Shown here: one piece after another, positions 8,092 through 16,485 of the stretch | Position numbering within the stretch: the first letter of the stretch is position 1 | Layout of the letters: each line of letters starts with the position of its first letter | Assembly (NCBI GenBank): GCA_045805265.1 | Contig: JBJMLO010000030.1 | Span: forward strand, 310,001-374,000 | Reading direction: 5' to 3' | Source of the DNA: JBJMLO01 sp045805265 | Lineage (GTDB): Bacteria > Actinomycetota > UBA4738 > JACQTL01 | DNA: 64,000 nt | The notes under the pieces: model-generated | Database searches by the model: none | Told to the model about the DNA's origin: nothing | What the model saw: only the letters and a program-made list of their open reading frames with translations | Position numbers and translations under genes: made by a program

Positions 8092-8271
8092 TCAGACCTT
8101 GGGTTTGGCCGTCGGCCCTCGCCACGGATGGCCGATCATATGCTGCCAGCAGTACGGATTCGGGTTATAGGCCGACAGCTTGATCCCACAGACCGGGCAG
8201 CGGCGCCCGCCCGACGACGCGTGCGCGTCATCGGGCTCGTGTCGAGACAGGTCCTTCGCAGATCCCCCCAC
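8092..8271 (-). CDS. Small zinc-finger-like protein, 59 aa
   Basis: The GTG at 8271 has GGGAG 5 bases upstream. After a polar N-terminus the protein carries CPVCGIKLSAYNPNPYCWQH (25-44), a CxxC...CxxH arrangement that can bind one zinc. Short actinobacterial proteins with a CxxCGxxLxxYNPxxxCxxH motif are often annotated as hypothetical; by sequence type they resemble nucleic-acid or protein-binding fingers. The function is unknown. It lies 94 bp upstream of the DivIVA-like gene in the same orientation, with its own promoter-like sequence at 8322-8350. Confidence 0.68.
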   Translation of the reverse strand: MGGSAKDLSRHEPDDAHASSGGRRCPVCGIKLSAYNPNPYCWQHMIGHPWRGPTAKPKV

Positions 8272-8321
8272 GCTCGCTCCCGATCCCCGGGCGCCGGACT
8301 TCCCGGCTCGAAGTGGCGCGG

Positions 8322-8350
8322 ATAATAGCACCGGCAATTGGGCCTGAGAA
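8322..8350 (-). promoter_or_regulatory. Candidate promoter of the 59-aa zinc-finger gene
   Basis: On the minus strand TTCTCA (8350-8345), a 17-base spacer and TATTAT (8327-8322). The predicted start of transcription is ~45 bases before the GTG. The 298-bp gap between this gene and the plus-strand gene at 8570 shows nothing else clear; GATAAT (8321-8326) on plus could serve the other direction. Confidence 0.4.
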
Positions 8351-8569
8351 GGTCCCGCGCCGGGCACGCGCGCCGAGCATCCCCCGCCCGGCTGGGTCAT
8401 CAGAGGCCTGCTCTTGGGGTGCCGCCAATCCTCCTCGACCCAAGGCCTACGCTGGTCGCCGGGTCCTCGACTCCCCGGCACCACCGGCCCCGCGCAGGAA
8501 TGGGTGATTTTCGGTTGCCTCGTGTTGCTCTGCGTCAAGTCTTCGCTGGTCGGCACCGATCCGAACGAC

Positions 8570-11500
8570 ATGGTCACCTCATGCGTGCAAAGGCCGCCGA
8601 TCGGGCTGTTCCGGCGCGGACCGCGCGTTCCCGGTCGGTCGCTGTGGACCACGAGCGTCATCGTTGTCGTCCTCGCCGCGTTCATCGGCGGATTCGGCAC
8701 CGGGGCCTCGTTCGCCGCCTCGGCTGGCCCCACGTACTACGTCTCCACTACCGGCTCCGACAGCAATCCCGGAACCTTTGTCGCCCCGTGGAAGACGTTT
8801 CGTCACGCCGCCACCCAGCTCACGCCCGGCAGCACCCTGTACCTCCGCGGTGGGACGTACTTCGAGGCGGGCGTCTCCATTTCGGCCCAGGGCAGCGCGA
8901 CCGCCCCGATCACCATCGCCTCGTATCCGGGGGAGACCGCGGTTCTCGACGGTGGTCTGCCCTACTTCGCCCAGGCGCCGAATAGCGAGTGGCAGATCGT
9001 CGATCCGTCCATCGGCCTCTATCGGAGCGTCAGGACGTTCCCCAGCAGCTCGGTCGTCAGGGCCTGGCTGCTGGACGACGACGTCCAACTCGTGCAGTAC
9101 TCGTCGTCGGCGAACCTGACCTCGACCTACTACGGCCCAGAGGTCGTCGGAACTCCCGAGTACATCGGACCCGGCATTCAGCTCCAGTCCGACGGCCACC
9201 TGTACATGCGGCTCACGCCCAACCCGAACGATCTGAAGGACGCCACCGGCAGCACAATCGCGGCGGTGCCCCTGGACACCGACCCCAACCATCATCCGAT
9301 GTCCGTCTTCATGTCCGACGCGCTCCTCAGCTTCAGCGGGGCCCGGTACCTGTCGTTCGAGAATCTCCGGTTCCAGGGGTCGGTCCGCATGTTCGACGGG
9401 ACGGCCACGAACATCACCGTTGCCGACAGCAGGCTGCTCTACGGGACGTACGGGATCGTGGTCCGGGCGGGCGACGCGAACTGGACCTTCACGAACGACG
9501 AGTGGGACAACGGGGTCCCCGGCTGGCTGTACTGGACCGACGTCAAGGACAGCAACGGCATTCACGAGGCCTATCCCGAGTTCCAGTCCGAGGTCATCAG
9601 CACGGACGGCCCCGTGGTCGGGTTCGTCGTTTCGAGCAACACGATCCGTGACGGCTTCGACGGTGTCCACCTGTCCGATGGCAGCCACGACGATCGCATC
9701 GTCCACAACTTCTTCGTCCGGCTGCACGACGACGGCATGGAGATCCGCCAGGGGGCGGGCGGCAACGTCGAGGTCGCCGGCAACATGTTCTGGGACGTGG
9801 CCTCCGGCATCTCGACCGGTGACTCCTCGTCGACGTCGCCGGCCGGGCCCGTGTACATCCACAACAACGTCATCGACAACAGCACGCTCGGCCGCGGTGG
9901 GCGGCCCGGAAACCAGGAGTCGTCGAACTGGGTGCCGTGGATGACGCTCGACCCCTCCAGCACGCACAGCTCCTCGCGGGCCGGATGGTGGGACTTCTAC
10001 AACAACACGATCGTCACCCGACGATCGGTTACGTACAACTGGGACCCCTCGGGCCCGGCGATCTGGGCCAGCGCGAACAAGTCCGTGTACAACAACATCT
10101 TCTATTCGCTCGACGACCGAATCATCTTCCGGGACGACTCGCTCTCCTCGGGCGCCAACTACGACGGTGACGTCGTCTGGCGGGTCGCCGCGCCGCAGTC
10201 CACCCAGTACACGCTGCTCTACAACTTCGGCAACGGCAGGAGCTATTCGACTCTTGGGGCATTCCAGGCCGCCGGCCTGGGGTGGGAGCAGCACGGGTTG
10301 CAGGTCGATCCGGGCTTCGACGTCCGGCGTCTGGCGGATCCGACGTTCGACCCGGCGACGATCTGGAGTCGATACGCGCCGACCAACCCCCAAGTCCTCA
10401 CCGGCGCGGTGTCGTCTGCCGTCCTCGGATGGCCCGGGACCTCCGGCGTGACATATCGGGGGGCGGTGGGGCCCACCGGCGACACCCGGGCACCAACCGT
10501 GCCGCCGGACCTCACGGCGACGGTCTCCGGATCCACCGAGGTCGACCTGTCTTGGTCGCCGTCCACCGACGACACCGGAGTGGCCGGGTATGCGGTCGTG
10601 CGGAACGGAGCTGAGATCGCCGATCCCCCGAGCCCAGGATTCATTGACACCACGGTGTCGCCCGGCACCGAGTACAGCTATGACGTCATGGCCTTCGACG
10701 CCGCCGGGAACCGCTCCGCCGCGAGCTCGCCCGTCACCGTCGTGGTGCCGGCCGATCCGCCTCCGCCCCCGCCTCCGCAGGACACCCAGCCGCCCACCGC
10801 GCCTGCCAACCTGGTGGCCTCCGCCGAGAGCCCCAACGCGGTGGACCTGTCGTGGGCGCCATCCACCGACGACGTTGGGGTCGCCGGGTACGTCGTGATG
10901 CGCGGCGGCACGGAGCTGGCGAACCCCACCTCCACGGGATTCAACGACACCACTGTCTCGCCCGGCACCGAGGACACCTATGACGTCATGGCCTTCGACG
11001 CAGCGGGGAACCGCTCCGCCCCAAGCTCGCCCGTCACCGTCCTGGTCCCGGCCGATCCGCCTCCCCCCCCGCCCCCGCAGGACACGCAGCCGCCCACCGT
11101 GCCTCAGAGTGTCAGGGCCAAAGCCCTGTCCTCGAGCCAGGTCAGGCTCTCCTGGTTGCCGAGCTCGGACGACGAGGGCGTCACGGGATATGACATCCTT
11201 CGAAACAGGACCGTCGTCGATACCGTTCAGGCGACGTACTTCATCGATGCCGGTTTGGCCGCACGGACGTCGTACGTCTATTCCGTGCGGGCCAACGACG
11301 GAGCCGGGAACCACTCGTCCTGGTCGAAGTCCGTGAAAGCGACCACGCTCTCGGGGGTCAAGACGGGTTCCCTGGCCGGCCGCCTGGTGTCTTCCCCCAC
11401 CCGCGCTCCGCTCGCCGGCGGCCGGATCAAGATCGTATCGCGCAGCGGGTGGGCCAGAGTCGTGACCACCAACGCGCGGGGCTTCTACGACGTGAGCAGG

Positions 11501-11617
11501 CTCGCACCTCGGAGGTACCTCATCGCTGCCTTCGCCCGCGGGCACCGCAGGTCGACCTTCAACATGGTCGTCGTCGCGAATCTGGCCTCCGTGACCGTCG
11601 TCCGTCTGAAGAGGTGA
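8570..11617 (+). CDS. Secreted parallel beta-helix protein with three FN3 domains, ~1015 aa
   Basis: From ATG 8570 an uncleaved anchor or signal (about residues 27-50) is followed by a DUF1565-like opening (TYYVSTTGSDSNPGT, then WKTFRHAA and LRGGTY). A right-handed beta-helix region runs to ~620, with repeated N/D-rich turns typical of polysaccharide lyases and glycoside-binding helices (HNNVIDNS, YNNTIVTR, YNNIFYS). Three FN3 domains (about 640-930) are joined by PADPPPPPPPQDTQPP linkers. The last ~85 residues form a carboxypeptidase-regulatory/CnaB-like domain (GSLAGRLVSSP, GGRIKIVS, GFYDVSRLAP). Polysaccharide degradation or remodelling at the surface is likely, given the adjacent glycan locus, but the catalytic residues were not assigned. 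In-frame starts upstream (8414, or GTG near 8504) are possible. Confidence 0.8.
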   Translation: MVTSCVQRPPIGLFRRGPRVPGRSLWTTSVIVVVLAAFIGGFGTGASFAASAGPTYYVSTTGSDSNPGTFVAPWKTFRHAATQLTPGSTLYLRGGTYFEAGVSISAQGSATAPITIASYPGETAVLDGGLPYFAQAPNSEWQIVDPSIGLYRSVRTFPSSSVVRAWLLDDDVQLVQYSSSANLTSTYYGPEVVGTPEYIGPGIQLQSDGHLYMRLTPNPNDLKDATGSTIAAVPLDTDPNHHPMSVFMSDALLSFSGARYLSFENLRFQGSVRMFDGTATNITVADSRLLYGTYGIVVRAGDANWTFTNDEWDNGVPGWLYWTDVKDSNGIHEAYPEFQSEVISTDGPVVGFVVSSNTIRDGFDGVHLSDGSHDDRIVHNFFVRLHDDGMEIRQGAGGNVEVAGNMFWDVASGISTGDSSSTSPAGPVYIHNNVIDNSTLGRGGRPGNQESSNWVPWMTLDPSSTHSSSRAGWWDFYNNTIVTRRSVTYNWDPSGPAIWASANKSVYNNIFYSLDDRIIFRDDSLSSGANYDGDVVWRVAAPQSTQYTLLYNFGNGRSYSTLGAFQAAGLGWEQHGLQVDPGFDVRRLADPTFDPATIWSRYAPTNPQVLTGAVSSAVLGWPGTSGVTYRGAVGPTGDTRAPTVPPDLTATVSGSTEVDLSWSPSTDDTGVAGYAVVRNGAEIADPPSPGFIDTTVSPGTEYSYDVMAFDAAGNRSAASSPVTVVVPADPPPPPPPQDTQPPTAPANLVASAESPNAVDLSWAPSTDDVGVAGYVVMRGGTELANPTSTGFNDTTVSPGTEDTYDVMAFDAAGNRSAPSSPVTVLVPADPPPPPPPQDTQPPTVPQSVRAKALSSSQVRLSWLPSSDDEGVTGYDILRNRTVVDTVQATYFIDAGLAARTSYVYSVRANDGAGNHSSWSKSVKATTLSGVKTGSLAGRLVSSPTRAPLAGGRIKIVSRSGWARVVTTNARGFYDVSRLAPRRYLIAAFARGHRRSTFNMVVVANLASVTVVRLKR
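10501..11340 (+). repeat. Tandem 300-bp coding repeats (FN3 modules)
   Basis: Units 10501-10800 and 10801-11100 align without gaps at a period of exactly 300 bp, with long identical runs (for example 10680-10700 and 10980-11000). Each ends in a polyproline linker. A third unit, 11101-11340, is more diverged and lacks the linker. This looks like recent internal duplication of one FN3-plus-linker module. Confidence 0.8.
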
Positions 11618-11687
11618 AGGACCCCATACGTCGATCGCCGTAGCGCAGTTACGGCATTCGGCGCGTGATCTCTGGGCATCGTGGCCG

Positions 11688-11693
11688 TAGATT
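11688..11693 (+). promoter_or_regulatory. -10 box (TAGATT) for a leaderless ugd start
   Basis: TAGATT fits the actinobacterial TAnnnT -10 pattern and ends 6 bases before the GTG at 11700, placing +1 at the start codon. No good -35 hexamer is visible. Confidence 0.35.
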
Positions 11694-11699
11694 CGCCGT

Positions 11700-13184
11700 G
11701 TGACCGTGACCGGAAACGCGGGACCGGTTGAATCGGGCAAGCCCGTGCTGCGGATCGCCGTGGTGGGGGCAGGCCACGTCGGCCTGGTCTCGGCGGTCGC
11801 ATTCGCGGCCCTCGGACACCGGGTCCACGTTCTCGACATCGACCGCCCGAAGGTCGAGGCCATGGCCCGGGGTGACGTCCCCTTCGTCGAGCCGAACCTG
11901 GACCGGCTCCTGACCTTCGGGCTTCACGCCGGCTCGCTGTCCTTTCACGTCGATCCACATGAGGCGGTCGCAGGGGCCGATGTCGTCTTCATCTGCGTGG
12001 ACACACCGAACGGTGGCAATGGCGCGGTCGACCTCCGAGCAATCGTCGGGGCCGCTCGGAGCGTTGGCAAGCACGTCCTGCCCGGGTCCGTCGTGGTGAA
12101 CCGGAGCACGGCTCCCGTCGGCACATCCGAGTACATCCTGTCCCTCGTCGAGGAAGAGGCAGCGGGCCCGGTCTCCGTGGCAGTGAACCCCGAGTTCCTG
12201 GCCGAGGGTTCGGCGGTTCGCGACTTCTTCGTCCCGGACCGAATCGTGGTCGGAGCGACGGACGAGGCCGCCTTCGATCGTCTGATCCGGGCCTACGACC
12301 CCATCCTGCGCCGCCACCTCCCCGAGGCCGTGCCCGCCCACGTCCGCCGGCGGGCCGCCGACGCCGGAGGACCGGTCCCCCTCGTCGCCATGGACCCCGC
12401 ATCGGCGGAGCTGACCAAGTACGCAGCGAACGCGTTCCTCGCGGTGAAGATCTCGTTCATCAACGAGATCGCCGCGATCGCGGATGAGCTGGGGGCAGAC
12501 GTCGATCGGGTGGCCGAGGCCGTCGGGCTCGACCGGCGCATCGGGCCGGGGTTTCTGCGAGCCGGAATCGGATGGGGCGGCTCGTGCTTCCCGAAAGACG
12601 TGCTCGCGTTGCAGGGAATGGCGGAGACACGTGGCCTCGCGCCCAGGATGCTCCGGGCGGCGAACGAGGTGAACGGTCATCAGCAGCGGTGGGTGATCCG
12701 CCAGTTGCAGGCCCACCTCCGACGTCTCGTCGGCCGTCGGATCGGACTGCTCGGCCTCAGCTTCAAGCCGGGGACCGATGACCTGCGCAACGCCCCGTCG
12801 CTGGATATCGCCGCCGAGCTGACGGAGCTGGGGGCGCGCGTGCGGGCGTTCGATCCTGTGGTCCACGACCTGCCCGATGGCTTCCGAGACTGTCTCGAGC
12901 TCTCGGCGAACCCGACGGCGCTCGCCTCCGATGCGGAGGCGCTCGTGCTCGTCACCGAGTGGCCGGAGTTCACCGCACTCGACCTCGGGGAGATCCGGGG
13001 GGTCATGCGGTTCCCCCTGCTGCTGGACGGCAGGAACTTCCTCGATGCGGAACTGTGTCGGGAAGCCGGGTTCGCGTACGTCGGGGTGGGCCGCGGGGCC
13101 TCGATCTCCCCGGCCCTTCCGGTGAACCCATCACACTCAACAGGGTCCAGCAGCCGACCGGCGGCGCTGCAGCAGGTTCCCTAG
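11700..13184 (+). CDS. ugd: UDP-glucose/GDP-mannose dehydrogenase family (UDP-glucose 6-dehydrogenase), 494 aa
   Basis: It oxidises a UDP-hexose to the uronic acid in two NAD+-dependent steps. The N-terminal Rossmann motif is VVGAGHVGLVSA (about 21-32). The central domain has the catalytic Lys/Asn (LTKYAANAFLA, K240 and N244) and the thiohemiacetal Cys in GWGGSCFPKD (C296). The C-terminal domain carries SFKPGTDDLRNAPS. An insertion of about 20 residues near 205-225 is a little unusual. UDP-glucose is the most likely substrate, because a GAE-like UDP-glucuronate epimerase lies in the facing operon. The GTG at 11700 has a TAnnnT box 6 bases before it, so translation may be leaderless. Confidence 0.88.
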   Translation: MTVTGNAGPVESGKPVLRIAVVGAGHVGLVSAVAFAALGHRVHVLDIDRPKVEAMARGDVPFVEPNLDRLLTFGLHAGSLSFHVDPHEAVAGADVVFICVDTPNGGNGAVDLRAIVGAARSVGKHVLPGSVVVNRSTAPVGTSEYILSLVEEEAAGPVSVAVNPEFLAEGSAVRDFFVPDRIVVGATDEAAFDRLIRAYDPILRRHLPEAVPAHVRRRAADAGGPVPLVAMDPASAELTKYAANAFLAVKISFINEIAAIADELGADVDRVAEAVGLDRRIGPGFLRAGIGWGGSCFPKDVLALQGMAETRGLAPRMLRAANEVNGHQQRWVIRQLQAHLRRLVGRRIGLLGLSFKPGTDDLRNAPSLDIAAELTELGARVRAFDPVVHDLPDGFRDCLELSANPTALASDAEALVLVTEWPEFTALDLGEIRGVMRFPLLLDGRNFLDAELCREAGFAYVGVGRGASISPALPVNPSHSTGSSSRPAALQQVP

Positions 13185-13404
13185 CGTCGTGCCTACGAAG
13201 TTCCTGGGACATAGGGATTGGGGTGGCGTAGCAGTGAAGCATGTTCCCAAGGTCACGCTTCGGAGCACCACACGGATCGAGCGCAACGCAGCGCCAGCCC
13301 ACCTGCCGTCGGCAGCCCATGTGGCGTAGTTCAATCACGCTCTTTTGCGCGTGGCTGTCGTGTCCTCTCGCCGTACCGTCCTCGGTCGAAGGCAGGCGGG
13401 AGCC

Positions 13405-14187
13405 TTGAGGATCGTCTTCATCGCGCCCGAAGAGCCGTTCGTCATCCCGACATTCTTCGCGGAGGTGCTGCCCGCGACCGGCGACGACGACGTCGCGCTC
13501 GCTATCGTCAAGCCGCTCTACCGGGGATCGACCTGGTTCTCCCAGGCGAAGCGGTTCGCCAGGGCGTTCGGCGTTCGCGACCTGCTGAGCGAGGGTGCCG
13601 CTTACACCCGTCTCCGGCTCCTCGACCTCACGTATCGAGTATCGGGCCGGGGTCGCCCACGGTCGCTCTCCACCCTGGCCAGGGAGCACGGCATCCCGGT
13701 GTTCATGCCTCGAGAGGTGAACGCGGAGGACTTTTTGGGCCAGCTCCGCACGTTCTCCCCGGACATGGTCATCTCGGTGGCGTGTCCACAGATCTTTGGC
13801 GAGGCGTTGTTGGAGCTTCCCCCCCTCGGCTGCATCAATGTCCACAGCTCGCTGTTGCCGACCTATCGGGGGGTCCTCCCGACCTTCTGGGCCCTGGCGA
13901 ACGGCGAGCGGGAGACCGGTGTCACCGTGCATCGGATCGACAGTCAGATCGACGGCGGCGGAATCATTGCCCAGCGGCGAATCCCCGTACGCGCCGACGA
14001 TACCCTTCACTCGCTCATGGTGAGGTGCAAGGTCGTCGCCGCCCAGCTGATCATCGAGTCCCTCGGCCGATTCAGAGACGGCAAACCTGACGTGCTGCCC
14101 AACGCCGTCGAGGCTGGGTCGTACCGATCCTTCCCGACCGCATCGGACGTCGCCCGTTTCCGGCGACGTGGGCGCCGACTTCGATAG
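13405..14187 (+). CDS. Sugar N-formyltransferase-like protein, 260 aa
   Basis: A formyltransferase-fold enzyme of the Fmt/ArnA/WbkC type, using N10-formyltetrahydrofolate. The catalytic triad is visible: N145 and H147 in INVHSSLLPTYRG, and D183 in QIDGGGII. There is no methionyl-tRNA binding C-terminal domain and the protein is short, so tRNA is an unlikely substrate. With a DegT aminotransferase in the facing operon, an amino-sugar nucleotide is the better guess. The start is TTG 13405, chosen because the family begins with LRIVFI; a TTG at 13345 extends it. The 220-bp gap after ugd holds an imperfect hairpin (about 13201-13251) and a CTGCCG inverted repeat near 13302-13314, but no recognised riboswitch. 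Confidence 0.75.
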   Translation: MRIVFIAPEEPFVIPTFFAEVLPATGDDDVALAIVKPLYRGSTWFSQAKRFARAFGVRDLLSEGAAYTRLRLLDLTYRVSGRGRPRSLSTLAREHGIPVFMPREVNAEDFLGQLRTFSPDMVISVACPQIFGEALLELPPLGCINVHSSLLPTYRGVLPTFWALANGERETGVTVHRIDSQIDGGGIIAQRRIPVRADDTLHSLMVRCKVVAAQLIIESLGRFRDGKPDVLPNAVEAGSYRSFPTASDVARFRRRGRRLR

Positions 14188-14307
14188 CACCCCGCCACGA
14201 GCGGCGCTCCATGATGTTGCCGAGCGAGCCCTCCTTCGGTCACACGAGTTGGGGGCCGAAGCGGGCGCTGGCGGCGTGTCATCCGGAAAACGGCTGTGCC
14301 CCGCGAG

Positions 14308-14775
14308 TCAGCCAATGGAAAGCCGGGCCGGGAGAGCCGTCCGCCAGATCAGGAGCGCGACGGCGATGCCGACGGTATTGGCGATCGCGTCGAAGGCGTC
14401 GGCATCCCGGCCCATGAAGCCCTGGATGACCTCGATGAGCGCTCCCGCGCCGACCAGCGCCGCCGAGACCACCACGAGACGGAGGTTCCGGCGCGGCCCG
14501 GAGGCCGGATCCATAGCCGCGAACAACGCCATCGACAGAACGGCATACGCCGACGCGTGTGACAACCGGTCCGGGAGCCCTGCGCCGGGATCCGGGAACA
14601 CACCAGGGCCCAACGAGAGGAGCAGGACAGCTGCCGCGATGAGGGTTGCCGGCAGGAACCTCAGCCACCGCTTCCCGGGCCTGGTGCGGCGACCATGGTG
14701 AGGGGGGCCGGATCCACCCGCGACCCCGGTCCCACCGGTCCTCGGACGGATCACTCCCCGCCGGCGAGCAGCCAT
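14308..14775 (-). CDS. VanZ-family membrane protein, 155 aa
   Basis: After a ~30-residue Arg/Gly-rich N-terminus come four predicted membrane segments, with the VanZ-type motif DRLSHASAYAVLSMALF and the later DxxxAxxxGxxxAxxx helix (DAFDAIANTVGIAVALL). VanZ-like proteins occur with glycopeptide resistance and very often at the end of exopolysaccharide clusters; their molecular role is unknown. The ATG at 14775 follows GAGG by 4 bases and lies 28 bp after the FemAB-like stop. It is the last gene of the long glycan operon and converges on the formyltransferase gene. Confidence 0.78.
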   Translation of the reverse strand: MAARRRGVIRPRTGGTGVAGGSGPPHHGRRTRPGKRWLRFLPATLIAAAVLLLSLGPGVFPDPGAGLPDRLSHASAYAVLSMALFAAMDPASGPRRNLRLVVVSAALVGAGALIEVIQGFMGRDADAFDAIANTVGIAVALLIWRTALPARLSIG

Positions 14776-14803
14776 CGAGCCTCGCGTGGCGATTCGGACC
14801 CGT

Positions 14804-15880
14804 TCAGTTCGGGATCCTCGCTCGAAGCCTGGGTCCGAGGACATTCGTCACGGGAAGGGGCAGCCTCCGCCACCCCCGGGTCGCCCACGAGAACCTGCTC
14901 ACGTCGTGTGCCGCCGGCCCGGCGTGGGCCGGGTGGTAGTGCCAGTAGAGCTGGGCCGGGCGGGCTCCCCATTGCCGCTTGGCCTCGTACGTGCCCGAGT
15001 CCCGGGAGGACCGACCGAAGTCGAGGGCTCGAAGGCCGCGTTCGATCGCGTGGCACATGGCCGTCCAGTACAGGACCTGGTTGGGGCATTTGTCGAAATG
15101 CTCCCGAAGGGAGGACACCCACGGGATCGACATCGTATCCCCGTGCACCAATGCGATCGCGGCGCCGATGACGGCCCCCTCGTGACGAACCAGCAGGATC
15201 TGGGCCCGTTCTCCGAGGCATCCGAGGACTTGGTCGAAGAAGCGGCGGCCGTGAACGGGAGACCCCAGATCGCGCATCGTGCGGGACTGGACCCGGTAGA
15301 AGTCCTCCAGCGCACCGCCGTCATGGATCGCGGCGGACACCCCCAGGCGGTGACCCCTGCGGATCCGGTTGCGCCGTTCCGCCGGCAGGGCTCGAAGCTG
15401 GGCATCCCGGTCATTCTCCAGCGGGAGCACCATCGTGATCTTCTCCAGCGAGGTGGGCAGTCCCAGCGGACGGTCGCCCGCGTGGCGGAGCTCCAGCCCG
15501 ACCCGGTGCTCCGCCGCGATCGCCATCGCGGACTGGAGCAGCGCGTCGGCGGCCTCGACGTCGCCGCCAGTGCACAGGCCCCCGGTGTCGAGGAACGGCA
15601 TCGACACCAAGCGCCGACCGAACAGTCGGCTCCGCACGAGGACCAGCGGAAGGACGCCTCGGATCCGCCCCGCGCCGACGGCCGCCAGGGAGAACGAGCG
15701 GAGCGCGTAGGCCCGGGTCATCACCTCGCGCCAGGCCCAGCGGTGCGCGATGGTGGCGTCGGCCACCGAATCCACGAACGCGTCCCAGGCCTCCCCGTCG
15801 GCCCACTCGCGCACCGTCGATGGAGAGGCTCCGCCCCCGACGCTCCCTCGCGCCCCCCCTGGAGCGTCGGCGAGGCTCAT
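14804..15880 (-). CDS. FemAB/GNAT-fold protein of the PEP-CTERM-associated type, 358 aa
   Basis: A double GNAT-fold protein. The second half has LDFGRSSRDSGTYEAKRQWG, which matches the signature of FemAB-related proteins found with exosortase/PEP-CTERM exopolysaccharide loci. FemAB-fold enzymes transfer aminoacyl or acyl groups, often to cell-wall or glycan amino groups. The acceptor here is unknown, though a deacetylase and an aminotransferase in the same operon would create free amines. No exosortase or PEP-CTERM protein was seen in the window. The ATG overlaps the stop of the priming transferase (ATGA). Confidence 0.75.
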   Translation of the reverse strand: MSLADAPGGARGSVGGGASPSTVREWADGEAWDAFVDSVADATIAHRWAWREVMTRAYALRSFSLAAVGAGRIRGVLPLVLVRSRLFGRRLVSMPFLDTGGLCTGGDVEAADALLQSAMAIAAEHRVGLELRHAGDRPLGLPTSLEKITMVLPLENDRDAQLRALPAERRNRIRRGHRLGVSAAIHDGGALEDFYRVQSRTMRDLGSPVHGRRFFDQVLGCLGERAQILLVRHEGAVIGAAIALVHGDTMSIPWVSSLREHFDKCPNQVLYWTAMCHAIERGLRALDFGRSSRDSGTYEAKRQWGARPAQLYWHYHPAHAGPAAHDVSRFSWATRGWRRLPLPVTNVLGPRLRARIPN

Positions 15881-16485
15881 CCCCTCACCACGATGGCGGC
15901 GGCCTGCCGGAGGAGCAGGCGGAGGTCGGTTGCCAGGCTGGCCCGGCTGCGGACGTACTCGAGGTCCAGCCGGACGCGGTGGTGGAGGATGTTCGTCACG
16001 TAGAACTCGGCGGCGTCCGAGGACGACGCCAGGAGGAGCCCCTCGTCCATGAACGCCAGCGTGGAGGGGCCGGCGATACCGGGCCGTACGCTCAGCACGC
16101 CGAGCTCCTCAGCCGAATACATCGCCACGTACTCGGGTGTCTCGGGGCGGGGACCGACCATGCTCATGTCGCCCGTCGCCACGTTCCACAGCTGGGGCAG
16201 CTCGTCGAGGTACCACCGTCGCAGGAACGCGCCGGCGCGGGTGATCCTGGGGTCGCCGGCCGGGCTCACGTTGGGGGCGATCCGGTCGGCGTCGGACCGC
16301 ATCGACCGGAACTTGAGCATCACGAAGGGCCGGCCGCCCCGGCCGATCCGTTGCTGCCGGTACAGCACGGGCCCTCGCGAGTCGAGCTTGATGGCGAGCG
16401 CGATGGCCAGCAGCACGGGGAGCAGCACCACGATCGCCGTCAGGGACACCACGAGGTCGAACGCGCGCTTGGCCACCGGCCTCAT
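15877..16485 (-). CDS. Priming sugar-1-phosphate transferase (PglC/WbaP-type), 202 aa
   Basis: A small polyprenyl-phosphate phosphoglycosyltransferase that starts glycan assembly on the lipid carrier at the inner face of the membrane. It begins KRAFDLVVSLTAIVVLLPVL (one re-entrant membrane helix), then has LYRQQRIGRGG, KFRSM, WYLDELPQLWNV, GDMSMVGPRPE and RPGIAGPS. It has only the catalytic monotopic core, without the N-terminal helices of WcaJ/WbaP. The sugar is unknown; N-acetyl-hexosamine or bacillosamine-like sugars are typical for the short form. The start at 16485 shares its A with the preceding stop (TGATG). Confidence 0.9.
   Translation of the reverse strand: MRPVAKRAFDLVVSLTAIVVLLPVLLAIALAIKLDSRGPVLYRQQRIGRGGRPFVMLKFRSMRSDADRIAPNVSPAGDPRITRAGAFLRRWYLDELPQLWNVATGDMSMVGPRPETPEYVAMYSAEELGVLSVRPGIAGPSTLAFMDEGLLLASSSDAAEFYVTNILHHRVRLDLEYVRSRASLATDLRLLLRQAAAIVVRG

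Noticed and set aside
8579..11863. Long minus-strand open frame across the beta-helix gene
   Set aside because: The plus-strand frame has a signal sequence and repeats; the minus translation is low-complexity and spans into ugd.
13185..13404. Possible riboswitch between ugd and the formyltransferase gene
   Set aside because: There are hairpins, but no match to the conserved core of c-di-GMP, SAM, cobalamin or other riboswitches that I can recognise.
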